Notes under the pieces: generated by a model
Seen by the model: only the letters and a program-made list of their open reading frames with translations
Told to the model about the DNA's origin: nothing
Database searches by the model: none
Shown here: positions 29,837 through 37,449 of the stretch, in pieces
Layout of the letters: every line of letters starts with the position of its first letter
Position numbering within the stretch: position 1 is the stretch's first letter
Program-made: the position numbers and the translations under genes
Assembly: GCF_003325355.1 (NCBI RefSeq)
Contig: NZ_CP030850.1
Coordinates: 124,001 to 188,000 of the forward strand
DNA length: 64,000 bases
DNA from: Runella rosea
GTDB lineage: Bacteria > Bacteroidota > Bacteroidia > Cytophagales > Spirosomataceae
Direction: 5' to 3'

Positions 29837-29968
29837 ATGAACCTTTTTGAACGATTAGTTCGTGTTTTAGTAGGATGCCTGTTGGTGATTTGTTTAATCA
29901 TCGTTTCTCCTCTTCTTTTGCCCTACTTGGTTGTTAATCAATCCTTCTCTTTGCCAAAATTTAATTAA
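29837..29968 (+). CDS. Possible 43-residue single-span membrane protein
   Basis: ATG to TAA frame of 43 residues with an N-terminal basic and polar start (MNLFERLVRVL), then a continuous hydrophobic stretch (VGCLLVICLIIVSPLLLPYLVV) fit for one membrane helix, and a short polar tail. It is too short for standard gene finders. In its favour: it lies in an otherwise empty interval between two signalling genes, and a perfect 14-bp hairpin follows 19 bp after the stop. Against it: no homologue is recognised, no ribosome-binding site (uninformative in this phylum), and AT-rich DNA can encode such a stretch by chance. Treat as a candidate only. Confidence 0.35.
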   Translation: MNLFERLVRVLVGCLLVICLIIVSPLLLPYLVVNQSFSLPKFN

Positions 29969-29987
29969 ATCCTTGAACTATACTTTT

Positions 29988-30019
29988 GGCATGTTCATTT
30001 TACTAAAAATGAACATGCC
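29988..30019. terminator. Perfect 14-bp hairpin after the small membrane ORF
   Basis: GGCATGTTCATTTT / AAAATGAACATGCC with a 4-base loop (29988-30001 and 30006-30019). It lacks a clear T tract on the plus strand (followed by GATAACAG), so it may be a regulatory or processing hairpin as well as a terminator. Confidence 0.5.
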
Positions 30020-30137
30020 GATAACAGCCTAACACCAATCTTGGGCTGGTTGTTTGTGTTTTTATTAAAGTTTTTTCTTTTTCAATTGTTTTGAAAAAAT
30101 AGTATAATATCCCACTTTAAGGGCCTAATCTTGTGAC

Positions 30138-30167
30138 TACGTTGAGTATAGAGCGATAACCGTGTGG
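30138..30167 (+). promoter_or_regulatory. Candidate LytTR binding site (two 9-bp half-sites)
   Basis: Half-site 1 TACGTTGAG (30138-30146) fits the published LytTR consensus [TA][AC][CA]GTTN[AG][TG] fully; half-site 2 ACCGTGTGG (30159-30167) fits 8 of 9, and the gap is 12 bp, the known spacing for LytTR dimers. It lies 33 bp before the kinase start at 30201. A single 9-bp match occurs by chance often, but two in tandem with correct spacing are better than random. Confidence 0.5.
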
Positions 30168-30200
30168 GTTACATTTGACGTCGGATGGATGAACATAGTT

Positions 30201-31511
30201 ATGAAAAATTTGTCTTGGGAAAATCTATGTAGTACGGGGATACACCCTAATTTATCGCCATTAGATGAACAGCGTATCCGTTTGTGTAATGTTCTGAATA
30301 TCTGCTGTTTAGTATTGCAGTTGATTTTGTCTTTGATGGATTTTTTCTGGGGAGATGGAGCCATTATGGTTATTTTAATGGTTGTTTTTGCCATTATAAA
30401 TTTACCACTCTATTTAATGTTGAAAGCCTACCACTACAGAGTGTGTTTTATTTACATATTTGTAGTAACCCATGTCATTTTAATGGCAGTTGCCGTATTT
30501 AATCAGAATTTGGGCAAAATAGATGACTTGCAAATTGTTGTTGTGGGTCTATCCGCCATGGGTATGGTACTTTTTGATAGATATCTTCAAGTAGCAGCAA
30601 TCGTGTTTAATGTTACGGTATATTGGGTCATTGTCTTGATTATCAAAGATGTATCTCGGGATTGGACCTACGGTAATTACTATTCAGTAATTGTGAATTT
30701 TACGGTTTGTTATTTTTTTATATGTGTTTGCGTTTATTTCAATAAGTCAAATTTTAGGCAATTTCAGGCACTATTAATCAGGCGAAATGAGCAACTGTCT
30801 CAGCAAACGGCTGATTTACAGGAAATAAACCAGTACAAAGACCAGTTATTTGCCGTAATCAGTCATGATCTTCGCTCCCCTCTGTATCATTTGCAGTCTA
30901 CCATTAGACGGCTCAATGAAGGTCATCTCTCGGTAGACCAATCAAAGCAGATTATTAATGAAATAGATTTTAAAACAAAAGATGTAAGTCTGTTGCTGAG
31001 TAATTTATTGAATTGGGCCAATTTACAACTGAGCGGATATAAAAGTGTGATTGTTGAGATACCCATCCGGGAAGTAGTGGAAGAAGCAATTCTTTTTCAA
31101 AAGGAAGAAATAAATGCAAAACAAATGCAGGTGCTTAATCAAGTGCCTGCAATAACCATTGGATGGGGTGATGAAAATCATTTGCAGTTAATTTTGAGAA
31201 ATTTATTGAGTAATGCAGTAAAGTTTTCCTTTCCTGCGGGCAGAATTATCATTGAAGCCGAAGAAAAGTCTGATAAAACAGTCATTTCGATTCAGGATAC
31301 AGGCATGGGAATTGGCCCAGAAGCGTTAGAAATGGTTTTAATGGGCGCTTCCCGTTTAAGTACACTCGGTACAAATGGCGAAAAAGGGAATGGAATGGGA
31401 CTCTGGATAAGTCGGGAGTTTATTCGTAAAAATGGGGGCGAATTATGGGCAACCAGCCGTGCAGGTGAAGGAAGTACATTTTATTTTACAGTACCTAACC
31501 GAAAATTTTAA
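30201..31511 (+). CDS. Membrane-bound sensor histidine kinase
   Basis: A 436-residue kinase counted from the ATG at 30201; an upstream ATG (30189) and GTG (30162) are in frame, but the latter overlaps the putative LytTR site. Residues about 28-190 hold five to six hydrophobic segments with no clear extracytoplasmic sensor domain. Then come a linker, a HisKA domain with His222 (FAVISHDLRSPLYHL) and a HATPase domain: RNLLSNAVKFS (N box), DTGMGIGPE (G1), GNGMGLW (G2). The kinase may sense something in the membrane. Its stop overlaps by 3 bp the stop of the convergent LytTR gene. With regulators on both sides it probably phosphorylates one or both, although LytTR regulators usually pair with LytS/AgrC-type (HisKA_7TM or HPK) kinases; this one is HisKA. 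Confidence 0.93.
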   Translation: MKNLSWENLCSTGIHPNLSPLDEQRIRLCNVLNICCLVLQLILSLMDFFWGDGAIMVILMVVFAIINLPLYLMLKAYHYRVCFIYIFVVTHVILMAVAVFNQNLGKIDDLQIVVVGLSAMGMVLFDRYLQVAAIVFNVTVYWVIVLIIKDVSRDWTYGNYYSVIVNFTVCYFFICVCVYFNKSNFRQFQALLIRRNEQLSQQTADLQEINQYKDQLFAVISHDLRSPLYHLQSTIRRLNEGHLSVDQSKQIINEIDFKTKDVSLLLSNLLNWANLQLSGYKSVIVEIPIREVVEEAILFQKEEINAKQMQVLNQVPAITIGWGDENHLQLILRNLLSNAVKFSFPAGRIIIEAEEKSDKTVISIQDTGMGIGPEALEMVLMGASRLSTLGTNGEKGNGMGLWISREFIRKNGGELWATSRAGEGSTFYFTVPNRKF

Positions 31512-32227
31512 TCAATTATCCCGTTATTTTTTAGCGTTTGTCGTACCTTATCTTTATGGGATAAACCAATCGGAATTTGAAAACTACCAACCCACAAGTC
31601 ATTGGGTTCGATTCGATTGAGGTGTTCAAGGTTAATTAAGAAAGAGCGGTGAATTCTCAAAAAAGAGGCTGTCGGGAGGTCTTTTTCTATGCTTGATAAC
31701 ATTTGATTGACAACAACCACCCCCGATTTCGTGATCACTTTTACATAAATGCCGTAGGCTTCGATGTATAAAATATCATTTAACTCAAACCGCTCCGAGG
31801 CACGCCCCGTTTGTAAAAAGATATGTTTTTTTGATGACACATCTTCGACTAATATGTCAGTGGAGGGTTGTTTTTGAATGGCACGATGAATACCCCGCAA
31901 CAACCTGGTATAAGTGTAAGGTTTACTTAAGAAATCAGCCACTTCAAACTCAAAACAATCAATGGCTAGTTGGACATGGGAAGACGTTATGATAACGGGT
32001 GGATGATTTTTAAGGAGTTTTAACAGTTCTAACCCAGAAAAATCGCGAAGTTCAAGGTCTAAAAAAAGAATATCTACCGTTTGACTGATGAGATGGCGGT
32101 AGGACTCCATTACTGTGGTATAAACAGTAGGCTTTTCAAACATATTCGTCCTACCTAAAAAGATGTCCAATTCTGCTGCAGCAACAGGGTCATCCTCTAC
32201 GATAAGAGCAGCGAATTTATTCTTCAT
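31508..32227 (-). CDS. LytTR-type response regulator (copy 2)
   Basis: A 239-residue paralogue of the regulator at 28607 with the same layout: receiver with Glu11-Asp12-Asp13, phospho-acceptor Asp57 (FLDLELRDFSG) and LSKPYTY, and LytTR domain with HIFLQTGRASERFELNDILYIEAYGIYVKV and FLRIHRSFLINLEHL. The ATG at 32227 gives the matched N-terminus; a GTG at 32260 is less likely. The gene converges on the kinase gene, with stop codons overlapping (31508-31511), so it is not in an operon with it. The two regulators flanking one kinase suggest duplication and possible cross-regulation. Confidence 0.93.
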   Translation of the reverse strand: MKNKFAALIVEDDPVAAAELDIFLGRTNMFEKPTVYTTVMESYRHLISQTVDILFLDLELRDFSGLELLKLLKNHPPVIITSSHVQLAIDCFEFEVADFLSKPYTYTRLLRGIHRAIQKQPSTDILVEDVSSKKHIFLQTGRASERFELNDILYIEAYGIYVKVITKSGVVVVNQMLSSIEKDLPTASFLRIHRSFLINLEHLNRIEPNDLWVGSFQIPIGLSHKDKVRQTLKNNGIID

Positions 32228-32312
32228 TTGATAGGTTAATTTTCTAAGTAAAAAAAGCACTCATCAAAAATAAACAGCTTTTGTTGATTTTCAGCATCCA
32301 TTTAGATTTTCA

Positions 32313-32691
32313 TAGCTTTCATATAAAAAAAAACACGTTTCATTATATACAAATAGATTCATCTGAGTTTTGACATATATTTGTAAAAAAAGAATGGTTG
32401 ATTAAAACACATTCTTAAAATAATTGTTAATACATATATAATGGTATTTTTACTTTATTAGGAACACAATAATTAAGTAGTTATAGTCGCTGAAATGGAG
32501 AGGTAAATGATAGGCTAAAGCGATAACAGGTGTTTCTTATTTTTGAATAAATGACGATTCTTTCCGAAGTAGTACCGAACAAGATTTCTGATGCGTCGAT
32601 AGCATAGAGTTATTTTCGGTCCCAAAAATTTTTCATAACGTTGAGTATAGTAGTACAGGCACAGTGAAATACACTGTGCTTTGTCTTTTTT
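32313..32691 (+). ncRNA. Candidate small RNA / long 5' leader in the interval after LytTR copy 2
   Basis: The interval 32228-32785 holds no credible gene; the longest frame from an ATG is 17 codons. It has TATATTTG (32376-32383), which matches TAnnTTTG on the plus strand, and ends with an 8-bp stem GCACAGTG / CACTGTGC (32659-32666 and 32672-32679) followed by TTTGTCTTTTTT, a good terminator. A transcript of about 300 nt between them is therefore possible. A LytTR-like half-site AACGTTGAG (32637-32645) sits beside the hairpin. No RNA family is recognised. Confidence 0.35.
32659..32691 (+). terminator. Terminator-like hairpin before the M20 gene
   Basis: Stem GCACAGTG / CACTGTGC, loop AAATA, followed by a T-rich tail (TTTGTCTTTTTT). 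It lies about 100 bp before the amidohydrolase start and downstream of no annotated plus-strand gene, so it must end an unannotated transcript or regulate entry into the gene. Confidence 0.65.
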
Positions 32692-32746
32692 AGGAATAGT
32701 TCTGCAGTTTATTTCCCTTTTTGGGCCAATTTTTAGGGTTTTTTGC

Positions 32747-32754
32747 TATTTTTG
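32747..32754 (+). promoter_or_regulatory. Bacteroidota -7 element before the M20 gene
   Basis: TATTTTTG matches TAnnTTTG, with TTG at 32721-32723 and a 23-bp spacer. Start codon follows at 32786. Confidence 0.5.
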
Positions 32755-32785
32755 GATTGATTCCGTTCACTTATCAACCTAAACT

Positions 32786-34462
32786 ATGAAAAAAACGCTC
32801 TACACCGCGCTACTAGCAGTGGCAATTAGTACAATGGGCTGGACTCAGTCTAAAAAAGCCCCCAAACTCTCCCCTGAGCAAGTCCGTCTCGAAAAACTCA
32901 AACAAGAGGCCGTGGCTGGCGTTGAAAAACGTGCCGTGATGGGACAGCAAATCAACGATATGTTGTTCAGTTTTTCAGAACTGGGCTTTCAAGAGGTTGA
33001 AACCTATCGGTATTTAACCGAATTGTTAGAAAAAAACGGCTTTACCATTGAAAAAGGCATTTCCAATATGCCCACGGCTTGGCTGGCCAAATGGGGCAGT
33101 GGAAAGCCAGTCATTGCCATTGGCTCAGATGTGGACTGTATTCCCAAAGCTTCGCAAAAACCCGGAGTAGCCTATCAGGACCCCATCGTAGTTGGGGCGC
33201 CGGGGCATGGTGAAGGCCACAACTCAGGGCAAGCGTTGAACATTATTTCGGCGTTGGCGGTAAAAGAAATCATGGAACGTGAGAAAATTTCTGGCACGTT
33301 GGTGCTTTGGCCGGGTGTAGCTGAGGAGTTGGTAGGAGCGAAGGCGTTTTTTGTGCGGGATGGTTATTTCAAAGATGTGGATGCTTGTATTTTTACGCAT
33401 GTAGCCAACAATCTGGGAGTTTCGTACGGTGATGCGGGCAACAATGGCTTGGTATCGGTACGATTTAATTTTGAAGGAGCCGCCGCACACGCCGCAGGGG
33501 CTCCTTGGCGGGGGCGGAGTGCCTTGGATGCCGTAGAATTGATGAATGTAGGTTGGAATTTTCGGCGTGAGCATTTGGAATTGACCCAACGCTCGCATTA
33601 TGTGATTCCTGACGGTGGCGACCAACCCAACGTCGTTCCTTCCAAAGCGGCAGTGTGGTATTATTTTCGCGAACGCTCGTATCCCAAAATCAAAAAGCTG
33701 TTTGACATTGGCGTAAAAATCGCTGAAGGAGCGGCTTTAATGACGGATACAAAATTTAGTTATGAAATTTTGGGGTCGGCTTGGCCAGGACATTTCAGTA
33801 AGCCTATTGCCGAGGCAATGTACGAAAACATCAAAAAAGTAGGTTTGCCGACGTGGTCGGAAGAAGACCAAATGCTGGCGATGGCTTCCCAAAAAGAGCT
33901 TCAAGCGCCTAAAATTACGGGTTTGGCTACAAAAGTAGACACGATAGGCTTACCCGCCGATTCACCAACGCGCATGATGGGTGGGCAAGGGATGTCTATG
34001 GGGGGAGGCTCTGACGATATTGCGGATATTTCTTGGTCATTGCCTACCATCGTTTTACGTTATCCGTCCAATATTCCGGGATTGCCCGGACACCACTGGT
34101 CAAACGCGATTTCAATGGCGACCCCCATTGCGCACAAAGGCGTGGTTTATGGGGCAAAAGCGGAAGCCATGACCTTGATTGATATGCTGTTGAAACCCGA
34201 AATCATCAAAAATGCGTGGGACTACTATAAAAATGAGCAAACGAAAGAGATGAAATATGAACCCTTGATTTCGCCCAAAGAAGTGCCCGCTGTTTTTTTG
34301 AACCGTACTATAATGGAGAAATTCAAGCCTGAGCTTTCAAAATATTACTACGACCCCACGAAGTACAAAACGTATTTGGAGCAATTAGGCATCAAATATC
34401 CAACGCTTCGGGACGACCAAAAAGAAGACCTCAAGAAAATTAAAATAGAAGGAGGGAAGTAA
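32786..34462 (+). CDS. Exported M20 amidohydrolase (AbgB-like)
   Basis: A 558-residue protein with an N-terminal signal peptide (residues 1-20, ending GWTQ). It belongs to the M20/M28 metal amidohydrolase family of the AbgB/IAL type: AIGSDVDCIPKASQ, GHGEGHNSGQALNIISALA (metal-ligand His residues), LWPGVAEELVGAKAFFV (catalytic and ligand Glu residues), the dimerisation insertion with FEGAAAHAAGAPWRGRSALDAVELMN, and late PGLPGHHWSNA with another ligand His. AbgB forms part of p-aminobenzoyl-glutamate hydrolase; the true amide substrate of exported members is unknown. It is about 80 residues longer than E. coli AbgB, partly from the C-terminal tail. Confidence 0.9.
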   Translation: MKKTLYTALLAVAISTMGWTQSKKAPKLSPEQVRLEKLKQEAVAGVEKRAVMGQQINDMLFSFSELGFQEVETYRYLTELLEKNGFTIEKGISNMPTAWLAKWGSGKPVIAIGSDVDCIPKASQKPGVAYQDPIVVGAPGHGEGHNSGQALNIISALAVKEIMEREKISGTLVLWPGVAEELVGAKAFFVRDGYFKDVDACIFTHVANNLGVSYGDAGNNGLVSVRFNFEGAAAHAAGAPWRGRSALDAVELMNVGWNFRREHLELTQRSHYVIPDGGDQPNVVPSKAAVWYYFRERSYPKIKKLFDIGVKIAEGAALMTDTKFSYEILGSAWPGHFSKPIAEAMYENIKKVGLPTWSEEDQMLAMASQKELQAPKITGLATKVDTIGLPADSPTRMMGGQGMSMGGGSDDIADISWSLPTIVLRYPSNIPGLPGHHWSNAISMATPIAHKGVVYGAKAEAMTLIDMLLKPEIIKNAWDYYKNEQTKEMKYEPLISPKEVPAVFLNRTIMEKFKPELSKYYYDPTKYKTYLEQLGIKYPTLRDDQKEDLKKIKIEGGK

Positions 34463-34471
34463 AATAATCAT

Positions 34472-34512
34472 TAAAGAAAGAGAGCCACTGTTACAGTGGC
34501 TCTCTTTCTTTA
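34472..34512. terminator. Bidirectional terminator
   Basis: Perfect 18-bp stem around AAAGAAAGAGAGCCACTG / CAGTGGCTCTCTTTCTTT, loop TTA, between the convergent genes ending at 34462 and 34515. Confidence 0.94.
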
Positions 34513-34514
34513 AT

Positions 34515-35324
34515 TTAGGCTTGGTTTACGGTGTATTGTTGAATCGGAGCGGCTACTTTGTCGAGGCCAAATTGTTTACTGATATGTTCATGGACAAAGT
34601 AATACGTTTCCCAATAGGTAGTGGCTTTTGTCCATACCCTTACGTCGAAAAAGATGGCATTTTCGGTGAGCTTAGTCACCAATACATCGTGGGTTGTCGC
34701 GTTGGCATACGGGCAGGCCGCAATTACTTTTTCAATGCTGGCGCGGATTTTATCAACTCCGTTTTGACTGCCGGCCGCAAATACCATGTCGACCCTGATG
34801 TCCCCTTTAGTGGAGATATTGGTAATCGGCCCCGTTGATAACGGGCCATTGGGGAGCGTAACTGTTTTATTATCAACCGTTACTAGCACCGTATCAAAGA
34901 TGCGAATCGCTTCTACATTACCTGTAAAGCCTTGTGCATTAATCAAATCGCCAACACGAAACGGTTTAAAGAGCAGGAGCAAAACGCCGCCCGCAAAATT
35001 GGCCAGACTGCCTTGCAAGGCCAAACCAACGGCCAAACCTGCCGCCCCCAAAACTGCGACGAATGAAGTCGTTTGTACGCCTAAAATTCCCGCACAGCTT
35101 ATCAGAAGCATAACAGTGAGCGCCACTCCCACCAGTGATTTGAGAAACGGTTGTACGTCGCGGTCAATGTGACTGCTATTCATCCGTTGACCGAGGAAGT
35201 TCATGACACGCCCAATAATGAAGCGACCAACGATAAAAACTACAATCGCCAACAGAATTTTGCCACCGTACTGAGTAATGGCTAAAATGAGTTGGTCTTT
35301 GATTGAATCGAGTTTAATATCCAT
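34515..35324 (-). CDS. Small-conductance mechanosensitive channel (MscS family)
   Basis: A 269-residue protein with the MscS layout: TM1 (about 15-40), TM2 (about 62-85, VALTVMLLISCAGIL), pore-lining TM3 with the glycine/alanine pattern AVLGAAGLAVGLALQGSLANFAGGVLLLLFKPFRVGD (about 90-127), then the beta domain (VTLPNGPLSTGPITN) and an alpha-beta C-terminal part. It opens under membrane tension to release solutes on osmotic downshock. Inner membrane, heptameric. The length is close to E. coli MscS (286). Confidence 0.95.
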   Translation of the reverse strand: MDIKLDSIKDQLILAITQYGGKILLAIVVFIVGRFIIGRVMNFLGQRMNSSHIDRDVQPFLKSLVGVALTVMLLISCAGILGVQTTSFVAVLGAAGLAVGLALQGSLANFAGGVLLLLFKPFRVGDLINAQGFTGNVEAIRIFDTVLVTVDNKTVTLPNGPLSTGPITNISTKGDIRVDMVFAAGSQNGVDKIRASIEKVIAACPYANATTHDVLVTKLTENAIFFDVRVWTKATTYWETYYFVHEHISKQFGLDKVAAPIQQYTVNQA

Positions 35325-35443
35325 ATTGAGGTTTAGGTTTTAATTGATTAAGCTATTTATTACATACTTTGATTGAAAATAAGACTGAAATAAAATAATT
35401 AGGTCACATTATAAAGGTTGATGTATTGGTGGGGGATATTCAC

Positions 35444-35935
35444 TCAATAGACCGCCACCAATTCAATCTCAATGAATTTGTCGGGCTGAACCAGCGTTGC
35501 AATGCCGATGGTAGAGCGGCAGGGTTTTACGGGATTCTCCTTGGTTCCGAAGTATTGCGCATAGGCATCAAACCAGCCCTGAAAGTCAAACTTGTTGTTT
35601 TGAAACATGTCGGGGGCAACGTACACCCGTAGGTACAATACGTCTTTGAACGACAATTTTTGCTTAGCTAAAGCAGTTTGTAATTTTTTTAAAATACTTA
35701 AAGCCTGTGTTTTGGTGTTGCCAAAACGTGCATACGTGCCCACTTGGGCACTGCTATCGGCTACATCGGCAACTACGCCACTTGACCAAAACATTTTTTT
35801 TCCTTCTGGTATAACCGCCCCCGACGAAATGGCTGAAGAAGGTGTACCAAAAAATTCAACGGCTTGGGCTTGGGTGGTTGTTGTGAAAAAAAATGAAAAA
35901 ACAACAAGTCCAATGAAAGTGAATAGTTTTTGCAT
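35444..35935 (-). CDS. Exported RidA/YjgF-family enamine/imine deaminase
   Basis: A 163-residue protein with a signal peptide (residues 1-23, ending TTQAQ), then a RidA domain: AVEFFGTPSSAISSGAVIPEGKKMFWSSG, QALSILKKLQTAL and LYLRVYVAPDMFQNN. The late segment with VKPCRSTIGIATLVQPDKFIEIELVAVY matches the family's imine-binding CRSTIGV-type motif, with an Arg at the site that binds the carboxylate. RidA converts reactive 2-imino acids to keto acids and ammonia. A signal peptide is uncommon for RidA, and a divergent exported amino-acid-oxidase-like gene (36117) lies next to it, which could supply the imines. Confidence 0.9.
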   Translation of the reverse strand: MQKLFTFIGLVVFSFFFTTTTQAQAVEFFGTPSSAISSGAVIPEGKKMFWSSGVVADVADSSAQVGTYARFGNTKTQALSILKKLQTALAKQKLSFKDVLYLRVYVAPDMFQNNKFDFQGWFDAYAQYFGTKENPVKPCRSTIGIATLVQPDKFIEIELVAVY

Positions 35936-36014
35936 AATTTAAAGGTTTTGTGTTGTTGAATAGTGAAAAGTAAAAATATAGTATTTTGAAATGTAAAATA
36001 ACCAAAATTATATT

Positions 36015-36044
36015 TTGTTGTATGCCTTTTTGAAAGTAGATTTG
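36015..36044 (+). promoter_or_regulatory. Bacteroidota promoter for the amino-acid-oxidase-like gene
   Basis: TTG (36015-36017), 19-bp spacer, TAGATTTG (36037-36044), a close match to the Bacteroidota TTG / TAnnTTTG promoter. It lies about 70 bp before the ATG at 36117. Confidence 0.7.
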
Positions 36045-36116
36045 ATAAAAGTTATAAATGTATTGCCGAAGGCCGCACGGCAATAACGATCTCATTCAAC
36101 ACTCTAATCCTTCTTT

Positions 36117-37265
36117 ATGAATCGTCGTGGATTTATCCAACAGGCCGCTATTGCGGGCAGTTGGGCGGCTGTGGGTAGTATGGTTGCTTCTTGCGCTACT
36201 ACCGCAAAAGGATATGCCGATAAGCATTTCCAAATCAATATGGGGTATTATCGTATCCCTAAATTGCGTCTTTCAATGGACCGTATCGTCCGGGAAACCG
36301 TGGGGCTTCGGCCGTTCCGAACTATTGGCCCAAGGCTCGAATCTGAGCAGTTGGGCAGCAAAACCCTCGTCCACAATTATGGTCATGGGGGGAGCGGTTG
36401 GTCGTTGTCTTGGGGTTCGGGCATGTTGGCGCGCGAAGAAGTCCTGAAAACGGGCGTTAAACAGGTCGCCGTTATTGGAGCGGGCACCATCGGTCTCACC
36501 ACCGCGCGACTTTTGCAAGAAAAAGGCATCGAAGTAACAATTTATGCCAAGGACCTTGCCCCCAATGTTACCAGTAGCTTGGCTACCGGAACGTGGTCGC
36601 CGTCGTCGAGGGTGTGCGACCCGCAGAAGGCCACCCCCGAATTTAAGGCGTGGTGGGAAAAAGCTACCCGTTTATCTTTCAGGGCATTTCAGTTTCAGTT
36701 GGGCTTAAACGATATTATCTCGTGGGTGGATGAGTACAACGTATTCAACGAGCCACCCGCTGAACGCCCAAATTCCGAAATATTTGCAGATTTGTCGGGA
36801 TTGGTACCTGAAAGAATTATGTTGGGCAAAAAAGAACATCCGTTTAAGGCCGATTACGTATCAAGACGCTCCAATGTCATGATTAATATTCCGACCTATC
36901 TGCACAAACACATGACCGACTTTTTGTTGTTTGGGGGAAAGGTTAAAATCCAAGAAATCAAGAAAATAGAAGATATTGACGCTCTTTCCGAAAAATGCGT
37001 GGTCAATTGTATGGGTTTAGGAGCCAAAGCGATTTTTAACGATGAGCACCTGACACCCGTTTCGGGGCAGCTTTCGTGCCTGATTCCGCAGCCTGAGGTG
37101 ACGTATAAACTCAACACCAAAGGCGCGAGCATTATTTCCCGAAAAGACGGTATTTATTTAGGGGGTAACGGAATTGTTGGGAATTGGGACACGACACCGA
37201 GCCGCGAGCAGACCGAAAAAGTGGTGGCCGTTTTACAGAAATTAATGGAAGATATGCGGGCCTGA
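36117..37265 (+). CDS. Exported D-amino-acid-oxidase-like FAD enzyme
   Basis: A 382-residue protein. The N-terminus is a Tat-like signal (MNRRGFIQQAAIAG, then a hydrophobic stretch ending MVASC, which could also be a lipobox). The FAD domain shows QVAVIGAGTIGLTTARLLQEKG in part (Rossmann motif, about residues 116-137), followed by DLAPNVTSSLATGTWSPSSRVCD, which is the pattern of eukaryotic-type D-amino-acid/D-aspartate oxidases. Late motifs NCMGLGAK and ISRKDGIYLGGNGIVGNWD fit the family. It would oxidise D-amino acids to imino acids with H2O2 release. It is divergent from an exported RidA (35444), suggesting joint work outside the cytoplasm; this is inference. Some relatives act on other amines. 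Confidence 0.85.
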   Translation: MNRRGFIQQAAIAGSWAAVGSMVASCATTAKGYADKHFQINMGYYRIPKLRLSMDRIVRETVGLRPFRTIGPRLESEQLGSKTLVHNYGHGGSGWSLSWGSGMLAREEVLKTGVKQVAVIGAGTIGLTTARLLQEKGIEVTIYAKDLAPNVTSSLATGTWSPSSRVCDPQKATPEFKAWWEKATRLSFRAFQFQLGLNDIISWVDEYNVFNEPPAERPNSEIFADLSGLVPERIMLGKKEHPFKADYVSRRSNVMINIPTYLHKHMTDFLLFGGKVKIQEIKKIEDIDALSEKCVVNCMGLGAKAIFNDEHLTPVSGQLSCLIPQPEVTYKLNTKGASIISRKDGIYLGGNGIVGNWDTTPSREQTEKVVAVLQKLMEDMRA

Positions 37266-37396
37266 AAAATATTTTTTACAGGCTTTCCAACCTTTTTAAT
37301 TCCGAAGGAGTCTTTGCTGGTAGTACTGCCTATTAACAACAGACATTTCTATTCGAAACAAAGATATCTATTGGGGTAAACAATAGACCTTAGTCC

Positions 37397-37430
37397 AGAA
37401 AAAGCGCGATTTTTGATCGCGCTTTTTTTT
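37397..37430. terminator. Bidirectional terminator
   Basis: Stem AAAAGCGCGAT / ATCGCGCTTTT with a T8 run after it, between the convergent genes ending at 37265 and 37450. Confidence 0.88.
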
Positions 37431-37449
37431 ATGGAGTAAATTCAAGAAA

